Shown here: in pieces, positions 24,568-32,284 of the stretch | How positions within the stretch are numbered: the stretch's first letter is position 1 | Layout of the letters: each line of letters starts with the position of its first letter | DNA from: Streptomyces humi | GTDB lineage: Bacteria; Actinomycetota; Actinomycetes; Streptomycetales; Streptomycetaceae | Reading direction: 5' to 3' | Assembly (NCBI RefSeq): GCF_001005085.2 | Contig: NZ_LBMU02000049.1 | Span: 16,808-80,807, forward strand | DNA: 64,000 nt | The notes under the pieces: model-generated | Database searches by the model: none | Told to the model about the DNA's origin: nothing | Seen by the model: only the letters and a program-made list of their open reading frames with translations | Position numbers and translations under genes: made by a program

Positions 24568-25710
24568 ATGAGCCCCCGCGCCGGGAACACCGGCCCCCAC
24601 ACACTCGCGTTCGTCGAGAGTCCGGTGCAGCTGCTGAACGTGCTGGAGTGGGCGCATGTCCACGCCCTGCGCGGGTCGGCGGAGCCGCTGCCGACCGTAC
24701 CCGGCCAGGTACGGCGCTCGGTGTCCGGCATATCTGCACCCGGCGCGGAACTCACGATCGTCGTCCTGTCCCCGACGGACCCCATGACCCGGGGCCAGCT
24801 GCGCCGGATGGCGGACCTGGCCCGGGACGAGGGCTACCGGGTCCGCTGGGAGGAGGCGCGCGGCGGCACCACCGCCCCCTTCCAGACGATCGGCGGCCTG
24901 GCGGGCTCGCTCCGCCGGGCCGACCGCATCGTCATGGGGGACCCCTTCTCCCGTTACGTACAGCTCCTCCTGACGATCACCCGCGCCCGCGACCTGGTCG
25001 TGGTCGACGACGGCACCGCGACGATGGAGTTCGTCGCCCAGCTGGCCCGCGGCGAACGCCTGGTCCGCTGGCACCGCAAGGGCGGCAGACCCGGCGCCCG
25101 GGACCTTCTCTTCGCGCCGGTCTCCTCCTCCGCCCGCCGCCGCCTCACCCCCAGCGACCGCCGCCGTGTCGAGGTCTTCTCCTCCATGCCGATGACGGAC
25201 ACACCGCAGGGCGTGACGGTCACCGCGAACGACTTCGGCTGGACCCGGGCCCGCTTCGGCCCGCCGCGCATCACCAAGGGCGCCGACATGGTCGGCACGT
25301 CCCTGGTGGAGACCGGCGTGGTCGACGGCGAACGGTACCTGGAGGCCGTCCAGACCCTCGCCAAGGCCCACGGCGCCACCCGCTACTTCGCGCACCGCCG
25401 CGAGAGCACGGACAAACTCCACCGTCTCGCCGCCGAGACGGGCCTGGAGATAGTCCGCCCGGATCTGCCGCTGGAGCTGATCGCCCGCCGGGGCCCGATC
25501 GGCCGTACGATCCTGAGCTTCCCCTCGACGGTCGTGCACACGCTCCCCCTCGCCCTGGCAGGCACCGGCGTCCGCGTCGCCGTCTGCGACATCGACCCGA
25601 CCTGGCTGACAGAACACGCCTCCCCCCGAGCCCAGGGCTTCCTCTCCGGCGTCACGGGCACCGCAAAGGACGTCCACCGCCTGGCATCGGTGGCCACCGC
25701 ACCGGCGTGA
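24568..25710 (+). CDS. Sialyltransferase-like protein (GT52-like)
   Basis: ATG 24568 starts a 380-residue protein (GTG 24538 is possible). It begins TLAFVESPVQLLNVLEWAH, the N-terminal pattern of bacterial sialyltransferases that start with an ESPVQ-type strand, has LVVVDDGTATMEFVAQL in the middle, and in the C-terminal half YFAHRRESTDKLHRLAAETGLEIVRPDLPLELI followed by LSFPSTVVHTLPLAL. The HRRE and FPST pairs match the HP-type and ST motifs of GT52 and related enzymes. It would use the CMP sugar made by the two genes upstream. It is the last gene of the operon. Confidence 0.8.
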   Translation: MSPRAGNTGPHTLAFVESPVQLLNVLEWAHVHALRGSAEPLPTVPGQVRRSVSGISAPGAELTIVVLSPTDPMTRGQLRRMADLARDEGYRVRWEEARGGTTAPFQTIGGLAGSLRRADRIVMGDPFSRYVQLLLTITRARDLVVVDDGTATMEFVAQLARGERLVRWHRKGGRPGARDLLFAPVSSSARRRLTPSDRRRVEVFSSMPMTDTPQGVTVTANDFGWTRARFGPPRITKGADMVGTSLVETGVVDGERYLEAVQTLAKAHGATRYFAHRRESTDKLHRLAAETGLEIVRPDLPLELIARRGPIGRTILSFPSTVVHTLPLALAGTGVRVAVCDIDPTWLTEHASPRAQGFLSGVTGTAKDVHRLASVATAPA

Positions 25711-25731
25711 CGCCACGCCCCGCGCCCCGTC

Positions 25732-25953
25732 TCAGCGGCGCGGGGCACCGGCCTCAAGAGCGGCGACGAATCCGACGAAGGACCCGACCGAAAAGGCGAG
25801 AACGCCCACGGCCGGGCCCTTCGAGCCACGAACGGACACGCGGGTGGGGCGAGCGACGATCTCCAGGCAGTTGCTGCCGTCGCCGCCACCGGAGCAGGAC
25901 GACTTCCACCGACTCCTCGCCGCGGAGCTGGTCTCCGACGCGGTGCGGCACAC
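25732..25953 (-). CDS. DUF397 protein, divergent
   Basis: GTG 25953 gives a 73-residue protein with the DUF397 layout: SRWKSSCSGGGDGSNCLEIVA, then VSVRGSKGPAVGVLAFSVGSFVGFVAALEAG. In most DUF397 proteins the second part is VRDSK and the phenylalanine region contains Trp. Here it is VRGSK with no Trp. DUF397 proteins usually sit beside an XRE regulator and an ATP-binding protein (WhiJ/AbaA-type systems). Here no intact partner is present, but the opposite strand carries a fragment that resembles the ATP-binding partner. The gene may be a relic. Confidence 0.65.
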   Translation of the reverse strand: MCRTASETSSAARSRWKSSCSGGGDGSNCLEIVARPTRVSVRGSKGPAVGVLAFSVGSFVGFVAALEAGAPRR

Positions 25954-26040
25954 GAAGGGCGCGGCCGCGCTCAGGGTTCGCCGCTTCCCGGTGGGCGTTG
26001 TGCGGACGGGGCCCGGGACGCGTGTCCCGGGCCCCCGGAG
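25900..26040 (+). pseudogene. Fragment resembling an anti-sigma-type ATP-binding (HATPase) protein
   Basis: The plus strand frame reads DDFHRLLAAELVSDAVRHTKGAAALRVRR. ELVxxAVRHT is the N-box region of the small histidine-kinase-like ATPases common in Streptomyces. The upstream catalytic-domain half and the downstream DxGxG box are missing, and the frame runs into ordinary noncoding sequence. It overlaps the 5' end of the DUF397 gene on the other strand, which is not the normal arrangement. Confidence 0.4.
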
Positions 26041-26069
26041 CCGCCGGGATCGTTGAAGCGAGTGGCGGA

Positions 26070-26330
26070 CCTCGAAGAGGAGGGGCCGGGGCTCGTACGA
26101 GCCGGTGCTGATCGTGACCACACAGAGCAGGACGACGGCGAAGTGGGCGTCGCGGCCGATCGAGCTCGGCTTTCCCGGGTGGGAGTCGCTGGTCGTGCGA
26201 CCGCTGGTGCTGGGACCGGACAACGTGCCGGTGATCCGGACGCCCGGGAGGCCGAACGGGACGTACCCCTCGCGGTGCTTTCGGCGATGACCCGTCTCGG
26301 ACGCCGTGGAGCTGTTCGCCGGGGAGTGAG
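26070..26330 (+). pseudogene. Frameshifted remnant of a Streptomyces hypothetical protein (Rpn/PD-(D/E)XK-like family)
   Basis: One frame reads SYEPVLIVTTQSRTTAKWAS, continuing RPIELGFPGWESLVVRPLVLGPDNVPVI. After about 26235 the similarity moves to another frame (EAERDVPLAVLSAMT) and then decays. I recognise this as the C-terminal half of a family of hypothetical proteins common in Streptomyces that has been likened to Rpn-type nucleases. No start, no N-terminal nuclease half and at least one frameshift: a pseudogene. The remaining bases up to 26376 hold nothing I can name. Confidence 0.5.
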
Positions 26331-26376
26331 CGTGGGGGGCCGTCCGCTTCCTGGCCGGTGACTTTCCTGTGCCAGG

Positions 26377-27111
26377 TCAGCTGTCCGGGGTCGGGGCGGT
26401 CGGAGCGGGTCTCGTGTAGAGGATGTCGCGGGCCTGTTCCGCGGCGCGGGTCATGCTCTCGGCCACGAAGTCGACGAAGCGGGCGATGTTCTCCAGGCGG
26501 GCGGCGGCCGGGGTGTCGGGCCCGAGGACGCCGACACCCCGCCGTGCGGTCTCGGCGAGCAGGGTGTTGGACCGGGCGGCGGCGATCATGCCCGTGTACC
26601 AGACGTCGTCGTCCACGACGTAGCGTTCGCGGCGGCCCTCGTCACGCTCGCGGCGGATCAGGCCCTGGGTCGCGAGGAACGAGGTCGCCTTGGAGACGGT
26701 CGCCGGGCTGACCTCAAGACGCCGGACCAGTTCCGACGCGGTGAGGCTGCCCGAGTCGGTGGTGTAGAGGCATGTCAGCACCCGGGACATCATCCTGGGC
26801 AGGCCCTGCTGCATGAGCAGGGTGGTGAACGCCTCCTCGTACTCGCGCACGACCTCGGTGTCACGTCCGTGGGCCGCCGCCTCCGGGGCCCGGGGGGCGG
26901 TCGTCGGCCGACGGCGGTGCGCGCGGTGTTCGGTGGCGCGATGGGCCAAATCGGCGCGGTAGCCGGTGGGGCCGCCGTTGCGCATGACCTCGCGGGTGAC
27001 GGTCGAGGTCGGACGGTCGAGCCGGCGGGCGATCTCCGCGTAGGCGAGGCCGTCGGCCAGCCCCAGTGCGATCTGCTGACGCTCCTGCTGGGTGAGTCTG
27101 CCTCCCGGCAT
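26377..27111 (-). CDS. MarR/GbsR-like regulator with N-terminal IS30-type helix-turn-helix
   Basis: A 244-residue protein with two DNA-binding parts. Residues 5-50 (LTQQERQQIALGLADGLAYAEIARRLDRPTSTVTREVMRNGG) match the HTH_38 domain found in IS30 transposases. Residues 95-175 are a winged helix of MarR/GbsR type (GLPRMMSRVLTCLYTTDSGSLTASELVRRLEVSPATVSKATSFLATQGLIRRERDEGRRERYVVDDDVWYTGM). The C-terminal third is helical and may dimerise or sense a ligand. It is divergent from the DUF4097 gene, and the 230-base gap is full of TTGCAACG-like repeats, so it probably represses that gene and itself. Confidence 0.88.
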   Translation of the reverse strand: MPGGRLTQQERQQIALGLADGLAYAEIARRLDRPTSTVTREVMRNGGPTGYRADLAHRATEHRAHRRRPTTAPRAPEAAAHGRDTEVVREYEEAFTTLLMQQGLPRMMSRVLTCLYTTDSGSLTASELVRRLEVSPATVSKATSFLATQGLIRRERDEGRRERYVVDDDVWYTGMIAAARSNTLLAETARRGVGVLGPDTPAAARLENIARFVDFVAESMTRAAEQARDILYTRPAPTAPTPDS

Positions 27112-27165
27112 GGGGCCTCCCTCGTGATCCGTGACCGCGCCAGCATAGCGTTCATTCTCAATTCA

Positions 27166-27290
27166 TTGCAACGCGATGGAGAGCGATTGTTGCATTAGGT
27201 TCATACTCGTTGCAACGAAATGTGTGCTGTGAGCTTTACTTATAGGGTTCCGATGCAACAAACGTGTTGCTGGAATGGTGAACGCAACGT
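27166..27290. promoter_or_regulatory. Operator region with repeated TTGCAACG / GCAACA motifs
   Basis: Between the regulator and the DUF4097 gene are TTGCAACG (27166), TTGTTGCAT (27187), the perfect palindrome CGTTGCAACG (27208-27217), the inverted repeat GCAACA-AACG-TGTTGC (27255-27270) and CGCAACG (27282). The region is AT-richer than its surroundings and must carry both promoters. Confidence 0.75.
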
Positions 27291-27341
27291 AGCGTTTGTG
27301 TCGTCGGAAACAACGAGTCCAACCAGTCCAAGGAGCGCACG

Positions 27342-28013
27342 ATGCAGAAGTTCGACACCCCCGCCCCCGTCTCCGCCGTCCTGGACATCCCCGCGGGACA
27401 GATCCGGTTCATCGCCGCCGACCGTGCCGACACCACCGTCGAGGTCCGGCCCGCGGACCCCGGCAGGAGCCGTGACGTGAAGGCGGCCGAGCGGATCGAG
27501 GTCTCCTGCGCCGACGGCGTCCTGCGGATCGGGGTCCCGGCGGCCGGGAGCCGGATCCTCGGCGACTCCGGATCCGTCGAGGTGACCGTCCAGCTGCCCG
27601 CCGGCTCCCGCGTCGAGGCGAAGGCCGCGCTCGCCGAACTCCGCGGCGTGGGACGGCTCGGCGACGTCACCTTCGAGGGCGCGCAGGCCACGGTCAAGCT
27701 CGACGAGACCGGTGACGCCCGGCTCACCCTCCAGGCCGGTGACATCCAGGTCGGCCGGCTGGGCGGCGCGGCGGAGATCAGCACCCTGAAGGGCGACATC
27801 AGCATCGCCGAGGCCGTCCGCGGCACCGTCACGCTGAACACCCAGCACGGTGACATCGCGGTCGGCGCCGCCCGCGGGGTCTCCGCCACCCTGGACGCCG
27901 GCACCGCCTACGGCCGGATCGACAACGCCCTCCGGAACACCGACGGCGCCGACGCCGGCCTGAACATCGCCGCCACCACCTCCTACGGCGACATCACCGC
28001 GCGCAGCCTGTGA
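27342..28013 (+). CDS. DUF4097 beta-strand repeat protein
   Basis: ATG 27342 is preceded by AAGGAG at a good distance. The 223 residues form a regular series of short beta strands, with recurring G-D-I or G-R-I steps: LDIPAGQIRFIAADRADTTVEVRP, GDARLTLQAGDIQVGRLGGAAEISTLKGDISIAEA, GTVTLNTQHGDIAVGAARGVSATLDAGTAYGRIDNAL, TTSYGDITARSL. This is the DUF4097/DUF4098 pattern. No signal peptide or membrane segment. The molecular role of the family is unclear. It is divergent from, and very likely controlled by, the neighbouring IS30-HTH/MarR regulator. In other Streptomyces a similar regulator is often paired with such a protein and an ABC transporter. No transporter is present here. Confidence 0.88.
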   Translation: MQKFDTPAPVSAVLDIPAGQIRFIAADRADTTVEVRPADPGRSRDVKAAERIEVSCADGVLRIGVPAAGSRILGDSGSVEVTVQLPAGSRVEAKAALAELRGVGRLGDVTFEGAQATVKLDETGDARLTLQAGDIQVGRLGGAAEISTLKGDISIAEAVRGTVTLNTQHGDIAVGAARGVSATLDAGTAYGRIDNALRNTDGADAGLNIAATTSYGDITARSL

Positions 28014-28136
28014 CCGCCCCGCCCGTTCCCGGCCGCTCCGCGCACCCTCAGGTGTCGCGGGCGCCGGCCTGGGAAGTCGGGGGTTACGAAAAATCTGCCG
28101 CGCCCGGTCGCGGCACGGACGGAGGGGCTGAGGGGC

Positions 28137-29225
28137 GTGCGTACCGTCGGTGTGGAGGAAGAGCTCCTGCTCGTCGACCCGGAATCCGGTGAGCCGACGG
28201 CACTGGCCGCGGCGGTGCTGGCGCGGGCCTCGCTGGCCGATCCCGGGCAGGACGTGTTCGAGAAGGAGCTCTACGGCCAGATGCTGGAGTTCGCCACCCA
28301 CCCGCAGTCGGACATGGCGGACCTCGGGGAGGAGATCGTCCGGTGCCGCAAGGAGGCCGCCAGGCTGGCCGGGGAACTCGGCAGCTCGGTCGCCGCCCTG
28401 GCCACGTCGCCGCTGCCGGTCAGCCCCTCCGTCAGCGTGAGCCGGCGCTACCAGTGGATGGCCGAGCAGTACGGCATCTCCACCCGCGAGCAGTTGGTGT
28501 GCGGGTGCCATGTGCACGTCTCCGTGGAGTCGGACGAGGAAGGGGTGGCGGTGCTGGACCGGCTGCGGCCGTGGCTGCCGGTGCTCGTCGCGATCAGCGC
28601 CAACTCGCCCTTCTGGCAGGGCAGCGACACCGGCCACGCCAGCTACCGCAGCCGGGTGTGGATGCGCTGGCCGTCCGCCGGGCCGACGGAGCTGTTCGGG
28701 TCGCCGGCGCGCTACCACCGCCTGGTCGAGGACATGGTCGCCACCGGCGTCATCCTGGACGAGGGGATGGTCTACTTCGACGCCCGGCTGGCCCGGCGCT
28801 ATCCGACCGTGGAGATCCGGGTCTCCGACGTCTGCCTGCGGGCCGAGACGGCCGTGCTCGTGGCCACGCTGACCCGGGCGCTGGTGGAGACCGCGGCACG
28901 GGAGTGGCGGGCCGGGCAGGAGCCGGTCGACCACGGCGTGAGCCTGATACGGCTCGCCGCCTGGCGGGCCGCCCGCTCGGGGCTCGGCGGGGAACTGCTC
29001 GACCCCGTCACCCTGCGGCCCCGGCCGGCCCGGGAAGTGGTGGGCACGCTGCTGGAGCACCTCGGGGACGCCCTCACCGACACCGGTGATCTCCCCACCG
29101 TCCGGGAGGAACTCGAACGGCTGCTGCGGCACGGCAACGGCGCCGACGAACAGCGCGGGCTGCTGGAGCGCACCGACAGCCTGCGAGAGGTCGTCACCGA
29201 ATGCGCGCGCCGCACCCAGGCCTGA
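28137..29225 (+). CDS. ybdK: Carboxylate-amine ligase, YbdK family (glutamate-cysteine ligase type 2)
   Basis: GTG 28137 with GGAGGGG about 9 bases upstream gives 362 residues. The start RTVGVEEELLLVDPESGE, with its GVEEE metal/ATP loop, and later FEKELYGQMLEFATHPQ, CGCHVHVSVES, SANSPFWQGSDTGHASYRSRVWMRWPSAGPTELFG and ARRYPTVEIRVSDVCLRAETA are all characteristic of the GCS2/YbdK family. These enzymes form gamma-glutamyl or similar amide bonds using ATP. Weak gamma-glutamylcysteine synthetase activity has been reported for the E. coli protein. Actinobacteria make mycothiol rather than glutathione, so the true substrate here is uncertain. Confidence 0.92.
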   Translation: MRTVGVEEELLLVDPESGEPTALAAAVLARASLADPGQDVFEKELYGQMLEFATHPQSDMADLGEEIVRCRKEAARLAGELGSSVAALATSPLPVSPSVSVSRRYQWMAEQYGISTREQLVCGCHVHVSVESDEEGVAVLDRLRPWLPVLVAISANSPFWQGSDTGHASYRSRVWMRWPSAGPTELFGSPARYHRLVEDMVATGVILDEGMVYFDARLARRYPTVEIRVSDVCLRAETAVLVATLTRALVETAAREWRAGQEPVDHGVSLIRLAAWRAARSGLGGELLDPVTLRPRPAREVVGTLLEHLGDALTDTGDLPTVREELERLLRHGNGADEQRGLLERTDSLREVVTECARRTQA

Positions 29226-29228
29226 ACC

Positions 29229-29356
29229 GGCACCCCCATGCCTCGGGCCGGCACCCAGGCTCCGCGTCGGCACCCCATGCCTCGGGCCGGCACCCCAGGC
29301 CTCGGGCCGGCACCCGAGGCCTGAGTCGGCACCCAGGCCTCGGGCGGCACCCCGCC
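29229..29356 (+). repeat. Degenerate tandem repeat of GGCACCC-GCCTCGGGCC
   Basis: Seven copies of a unit of about 18-21 bases built as GGCACCC followed by a variant of AGGCCTCGGGCC. It lies between the stops of the ligase gene and the convergent DUF6480 gene and may serve as, or hide, the terminator. Confidence 0.75.
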
Positions 29357-29359
29357 GGG

Positions 29360-29593
29360 CTACAGGATCAGGACCAGGGCGTAGACCAGGAAGAAGGCCG
29401 CTACGAGCGCGACGAGCAGCAGGATCAGGGTCAGCGGGCCCTTGGCCCAGCCCTTGGTCGGATTGTGTGTCTCCTGGGGCCCGGCCCCTGGCAGGCTGCT
29501 CTCGGCGGGCGGGGTCTCGCCGGGCGGGACACCACCGCCGGGCTCCAGCCCGGTCGTCCGCTCGGGCTCCGGATCTGGGTTCACGTAACTCAT
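29360..29593 (-). CDS. DUF6480 small membrane protein
   Basis: ATG 29593 starts MSYVNPDPEPERTTGLEPGGGVPPGETPPAESS, followed by ETHNPTKGWAKGP and a single C-terminal membrane helix (LTLILLLVALVAAFFLVYALVLIL). This is the DUF6480 family, known only from actinobacteria and of unknown function. The frame is open for a further 63 codons upstream, but those come from a 27-base tandem repeat and are unlikely to be translated. The protein is probably a tail-anchored inner-membrane protein. Confidence 0.85.
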   Translation of the reverse strand: MSYVNPDPEPERTTGLEPGGGVPPGETPPAESSLPGAGPQETHNPTKGWAKGPLTLILLLVALVAAFFLVYALVLIL

Positions 29594-29663
29594 GCCCCCC
29601 GAGTCCCCCGCCCGGCCCGGATCATCGGCCATAAATCGCATTTCGCCCGATTCACCCACCCTG

Positions 29664-29744
29664 GTCGCGTCGCCCGCTTCACGCGCCCTGGTCGCGTCGC
29701 CCGCTTCACGCGCCCCGGCCGCGTCGCCCGCTTCACGCACCCCG
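29664..29744 (-). repeat. 27-bp tandem repeat, three copies
   Basis: Units begin GTCGCGTCGCCCGCTTCACG at 29664, 29691 and (one base different, GCCGCGTCG) 29718. It lies between the DUF6480 start and the methyltransferase stop, where the DUF6480 promoter would be expected. Confidence 0.85.
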
Positions 29745-29844
29745 GCCGCCGCCCTGCGTCGGCGCCTCGGCTGCTCCGGCACCTCGGACCACCCCCGCGC
29801 TCCCGCGCCCCCGCTACCCCGGCTACCCCGCTCCTGCTACCCCG

Positions 29845-30501
29845 CTACCTCGGCTTCCGGGCCAGGACGAACGCCCGTGGCCACGTCTCTCCTTCGACCG
29901 GCTCGCGGATCAGGGTCGCCGCCACGTCCAGGCCCGCCTTCACGAGCATGTCGCCCACCGCGTACGCGGGGCGCCAGTGATACCGGAGGTCGATCTCGTG
30001 GCCGAAGCGTTCCGTGAGGTGCAGTCCGGGCTGCTCGCCCTTCTGGAAGGCCAGCAGGACGTGGCCGCCGGGGACCAGGACGCGGTGGAAGCCGGCGAAC
30101 GTCGCCGGCAGGTGGGCGTCGGGGATGTGGATGATCGAGTAGAGGGCGAGGATGCCGCCCAGGGTCCCGTCCGGCAGGTCGAGGGACGTCATCGAGCCCC
30201 GGTGGAAGCGGACTCCGGGGTGGGCCTCGCGGGCCAGCGTGACCATCGCGGGCGAGAGGTCGATGCCGAAGGCCGGCACGCCCAGGCCGTTCACGTGGGC
30301 GGTGATGTCGCCGGGGCCGCTGCCCAGGTCGGCCACCGGCGCGGTGCCGTTCGCCTTCACGAGCTCGGCGAACGCGCCGATCATGGACATGTCCACGGGG
30401 CGGTCGGGGAGGCCGGGGTAGGCGGCGGAGTAGTCCTTGGCGATCGCGTCGTAGGACGTACGGGTGGTCTCTATGAAGTCGGTCGTGTCCGAGTCCGTCA
30501 C
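29845..30501 (-). CDS. Class I SAM-dependent methyltransferase
   Basis: GTG 30501 (VTDSDTTDFIETTRTSYDAIAKDYSAAY) is chosen because the family usually begins at this helix. The frame continues 14 codons upstream. The 218-residue protein shows motif I (APVADLGSGPGDITAHVNGLGVPAFGIDLSPAMV), motif post-I (FHRGSMTSLDLPDGTLGGILALYSIIHI) and motif III (FHRVLVPGGHVLLAFQ). This is the UbiE/Methyltransf_25 type that acts on small molecules. The substrate is unknown. It reads towards DUF6480 and is divergent from the amidohydrolase. Confidence 0.9.
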   Translation of the reverse strand: MTDSDTTDFIETTRTSYDAIAKDYSAAYPGLPDRPVDMSMIGAFAELVKANGTAPVADLGSGPGDITAHVNGLGVPAFGIDLSPAMVTLAREAHPGVRFHRGSMTSLDLPDGTLGGILALYSIIHIPDAHLPATFAGFHRVLVPGGHVLLAFQKGEQPGLHLTERFGHEIDLRYHWRPAYAVGDMLVKAGLDVAATLIREPVEGETWPRAFVLARKPR

Positions 30502-30750
30502 GGTCGCGCACGCTACCGGGCGGGCAGGGCCTCGCGTGGCCAAGTCGAAGGACCGGTCCGGTCCCGTTTCGATCCTTGGACAGAACCGGCGTGATCGTAG
30601 CCGAACGTGGTATGCGTGGAAGAGGAAACATACGTGTTACCCAGCCACGTCCGAGGTCATACCTTCCCGGTCAGATTTTCTTCCCCTAAGGGGCTGAACT
30701 TTTGTTGATCTCGGGTCAGTTGACCCTTCGGGCGTCCTACCCTTCAGAGG

Positions 30751-31980
30751 GTGAACCAATTGATGTCCCTAGAGTCCGAGGCCGACCTCCCCGGGGATGT
30801 GCTCCCCGGCGTGCTCAGCGAGGAGCTGCACGCCGAACTCGTCGCCTTCCGCCGCGACCTGCACATGCACCCCGAGCTAGGCAACCAGGAGTTCCGCACC
30901 ACGGCCGCGATCAAGGAGCGGCTGGAGAAAGCCGGACTCCGACCGCGTGTCCTCGCGTCGGGGACCGGGCTCCTCTGTGACATCGGCCCGGTCGGGGACG
31001 GGCTGCCGGTGCTCGCCATGCGCGCGGACATCGACGCGCTGCCCATCCCGGACATGAAGACGGAGTCCCCGTACCGGTCCACCGTGCCGGACCGGGCGCA
31101 CGCCTGTGGGCATGACGTGCATACGACAGTGGTGCTGGGCGCCGGCCTGGTCCTCGCCGACCTGCACCGGCAGGGGCGGCTGCCGCGGCCCGTGCGGCTG
31201 CTCTTCCAGCCCGCCGAGGAGGTGCTGCCCGGCGGTGCCGCCGACGCCATCCAGGAGGGGGTGCTGGACGGGGTGGGCCGGATCATCGCCGTGCACTGCG
31301 ACCCCCGGGTGGACGCGGGGCGGATCGGGCTCAGGACCGGCCCCATCACCAGCGCCTGCGACCGGATCGAGGTGGCGCTGGACGGCCCCGGCGGCCACAC
31401 CGCACGGCCGCACCTGACCACCGACCTGGTCACCGCCGCCGCCCGGGTGGCCGTCGACGTGCCGGCGCTCATCGGGCGGCGCGTGGACACCCGCAGCGGC
31501 CTCGCCGTCACCTGGGGGCGGATCGAGTGCGGGCACGCGCCCAACGTCATCCCGCAGCACGCCGAGCTGTCCGGCACCGTGCGCTGCCTGGACCTGGAGG
31601 CCTGGCGGCAGGCGCCGGACGTGGTGTACGCCGCCGTCGAGGAGGTCGCCACGCTGCACCGGGCCAAGTCCGAGATCAACTACGTGCGCGGGGTGCCGCC
31701 GGTCGTCAACGACCCGGTGATCACCGAACTGCTGCGGGACGCGATGATCGCCCGCCGCGGCTCCGACTCCATCGAGACGACCGAGCAGAGCCTCGGCGGC
31801 GAGGACTTCTCCTGGTACCTGGAGCACGTGCCCGGCGCGCTGGCGCGGCTCGGGGTGCGGACCCCGGGCGAGCGGACCGTGCGCGATCTGCACCAGGGTG
31901 ACTTCGACGCGGACGAGCGGGCCATCACCGTCGGCGTGGAGCTGTTCACCGCCGCGGCCCTGATCGACGCGACCAGGTAG
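30751..31980 (+). CDS. M20D family amidohydrolase/peptidase
   Basis: GTG 30751 (or ATG 30763) gives about 409 residues. The family signature is clear: ELVAFRRDLHMHPELGNQEFRTTAAI, LAMRADIDALPI, HACGHDVHTTVVLGAGLVLADL (zinc ligands), LLFQPAEEVLPGGAADAIQEGVL, then a dimerisation domain with GPGGHTARPH, and a C-terminal SLGGEDFSWYLEHVPGALARLG. Such enzymes cleave N-acyl or amino acid conjugates (hippuricase/IAA-amino acid hydrolase type). GTTGACC at 30718 may be a -35 but a good -10 is lacking. The gene ends 77 bases before a strong terminator hairpin, so it is separate from the nucleoside genes. Confidence 0.92.
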   Translation: MNQLMSLESEADLPGDVLPGVLSEELHAELVAFRRDLHMHPELGNQEFRTTAAIKERLEKAGLRPRVLASGTGLLCDIGPVGDGLPVLAMRADIDALPIPDMKTESPYRSTVPDRAHACGHDVHTTVVLGAGLVLADLHRQGRLPRPVRLLFQPAEEVLPGGAADAIQEGVLDGVGRIIAVHCDPRVDAGRIGLRTGPITSACDRIEVALDGPGGHTARPHLTTDLVTAAARVAVDVPALIGRRVDTRSGLAVTWGRIECGHAPNVIPQHAELSGTVRCLDLEAWRQAPDVVYAAVEEVATLHRAKSEINYVRGVPPVVNDPVITELLRDAMIARRGSDSIETTEQSLGGEDFSWYLEHVPGALARLGVRTPGERTVRDLHQGDFDADERAITVGVELFTAAALIDATR

Positions 31981-32056
31981 TCGTATCGACGGAAGTCGTA
32001 TCAGCTGGCGGGAGAAACGGTCACCTTGCCGTCCGTCCCGACACCGGTTCACCGCA

Positions 32057-32095
32057 GGGGGCGAAGAGGTGCCCGATCGGCACCTCTTCGCCCCC
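32057..32095 (+). terminator. Perfect 17-bp terminator hairpin
   Basis: GGGGGCGAAGAGGTGCC (32057-32073) pairs perfectly with GGCACCTCTTCGCCCCC (32079-32095), with loop CGATC, followed by TTGTG. It separates the amidohydrolase gene from the nucleoside transport genes. The rest of the interval 31981-32284 contains the promoter and operator listed below. Confidence 0.92.
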
Positions 32096-32128
32096 TTGTG
32101 TCACCCTGCCGTAACCGGTGGTCCCTCC

Positions 32129-32157
32129 TTGTAACCCGGAGTCGGCACGGTTCGATA
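32129..32157 (+). promoter_or_regulatory. Promoter of the first BMP lipoprotein gene
   Basis: TTGTAA at 32129-32134, 17 bases, then TCGATA at 32152-32157. The second BMP gene has TTGGCC-17-TAGATA with GATAACGG in the same place, so the elements are conserved. Expected start of transcription is near 32164. Confidence 0.6.
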
Positions 32158-32189
32158 ACGGCCCGGAGAAACCCCGTTCCCCTCCGCTT

Positions 32190-32202
32190 CTACGCGCGTT
32201 AC
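32190..32202. promoter_or_regulatory. Nucleoside-regulon operator, site 1
   Basis: CTACGCGCGTTAC lies 36 bases downstream of GATAACGG, about +27 to +39 of the predicted transcript. It is identical to site 2 and a one-to-two-base variant of the perfect palindrome CTACGCGCGTAG at sites 3-5. Confidence 0.75.
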
Positions 32203-32284
32203 TGTGCGCCGAAATCGCCACCGCAGGTGGCCGGTTGGGCAAGCGGGCCGGTGACGGTGCCGTGGGGACGAAGGGGTACGTGCT

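Noticed and set aside
30668..30740. Possible riboswitch or leader hairpin (CCCCTAAGGGG) before the amidohydrolase
   Set aside because: Only a short 11-base palindrome; no recognisable riboswitch consensus, and the gene may be leaderless.
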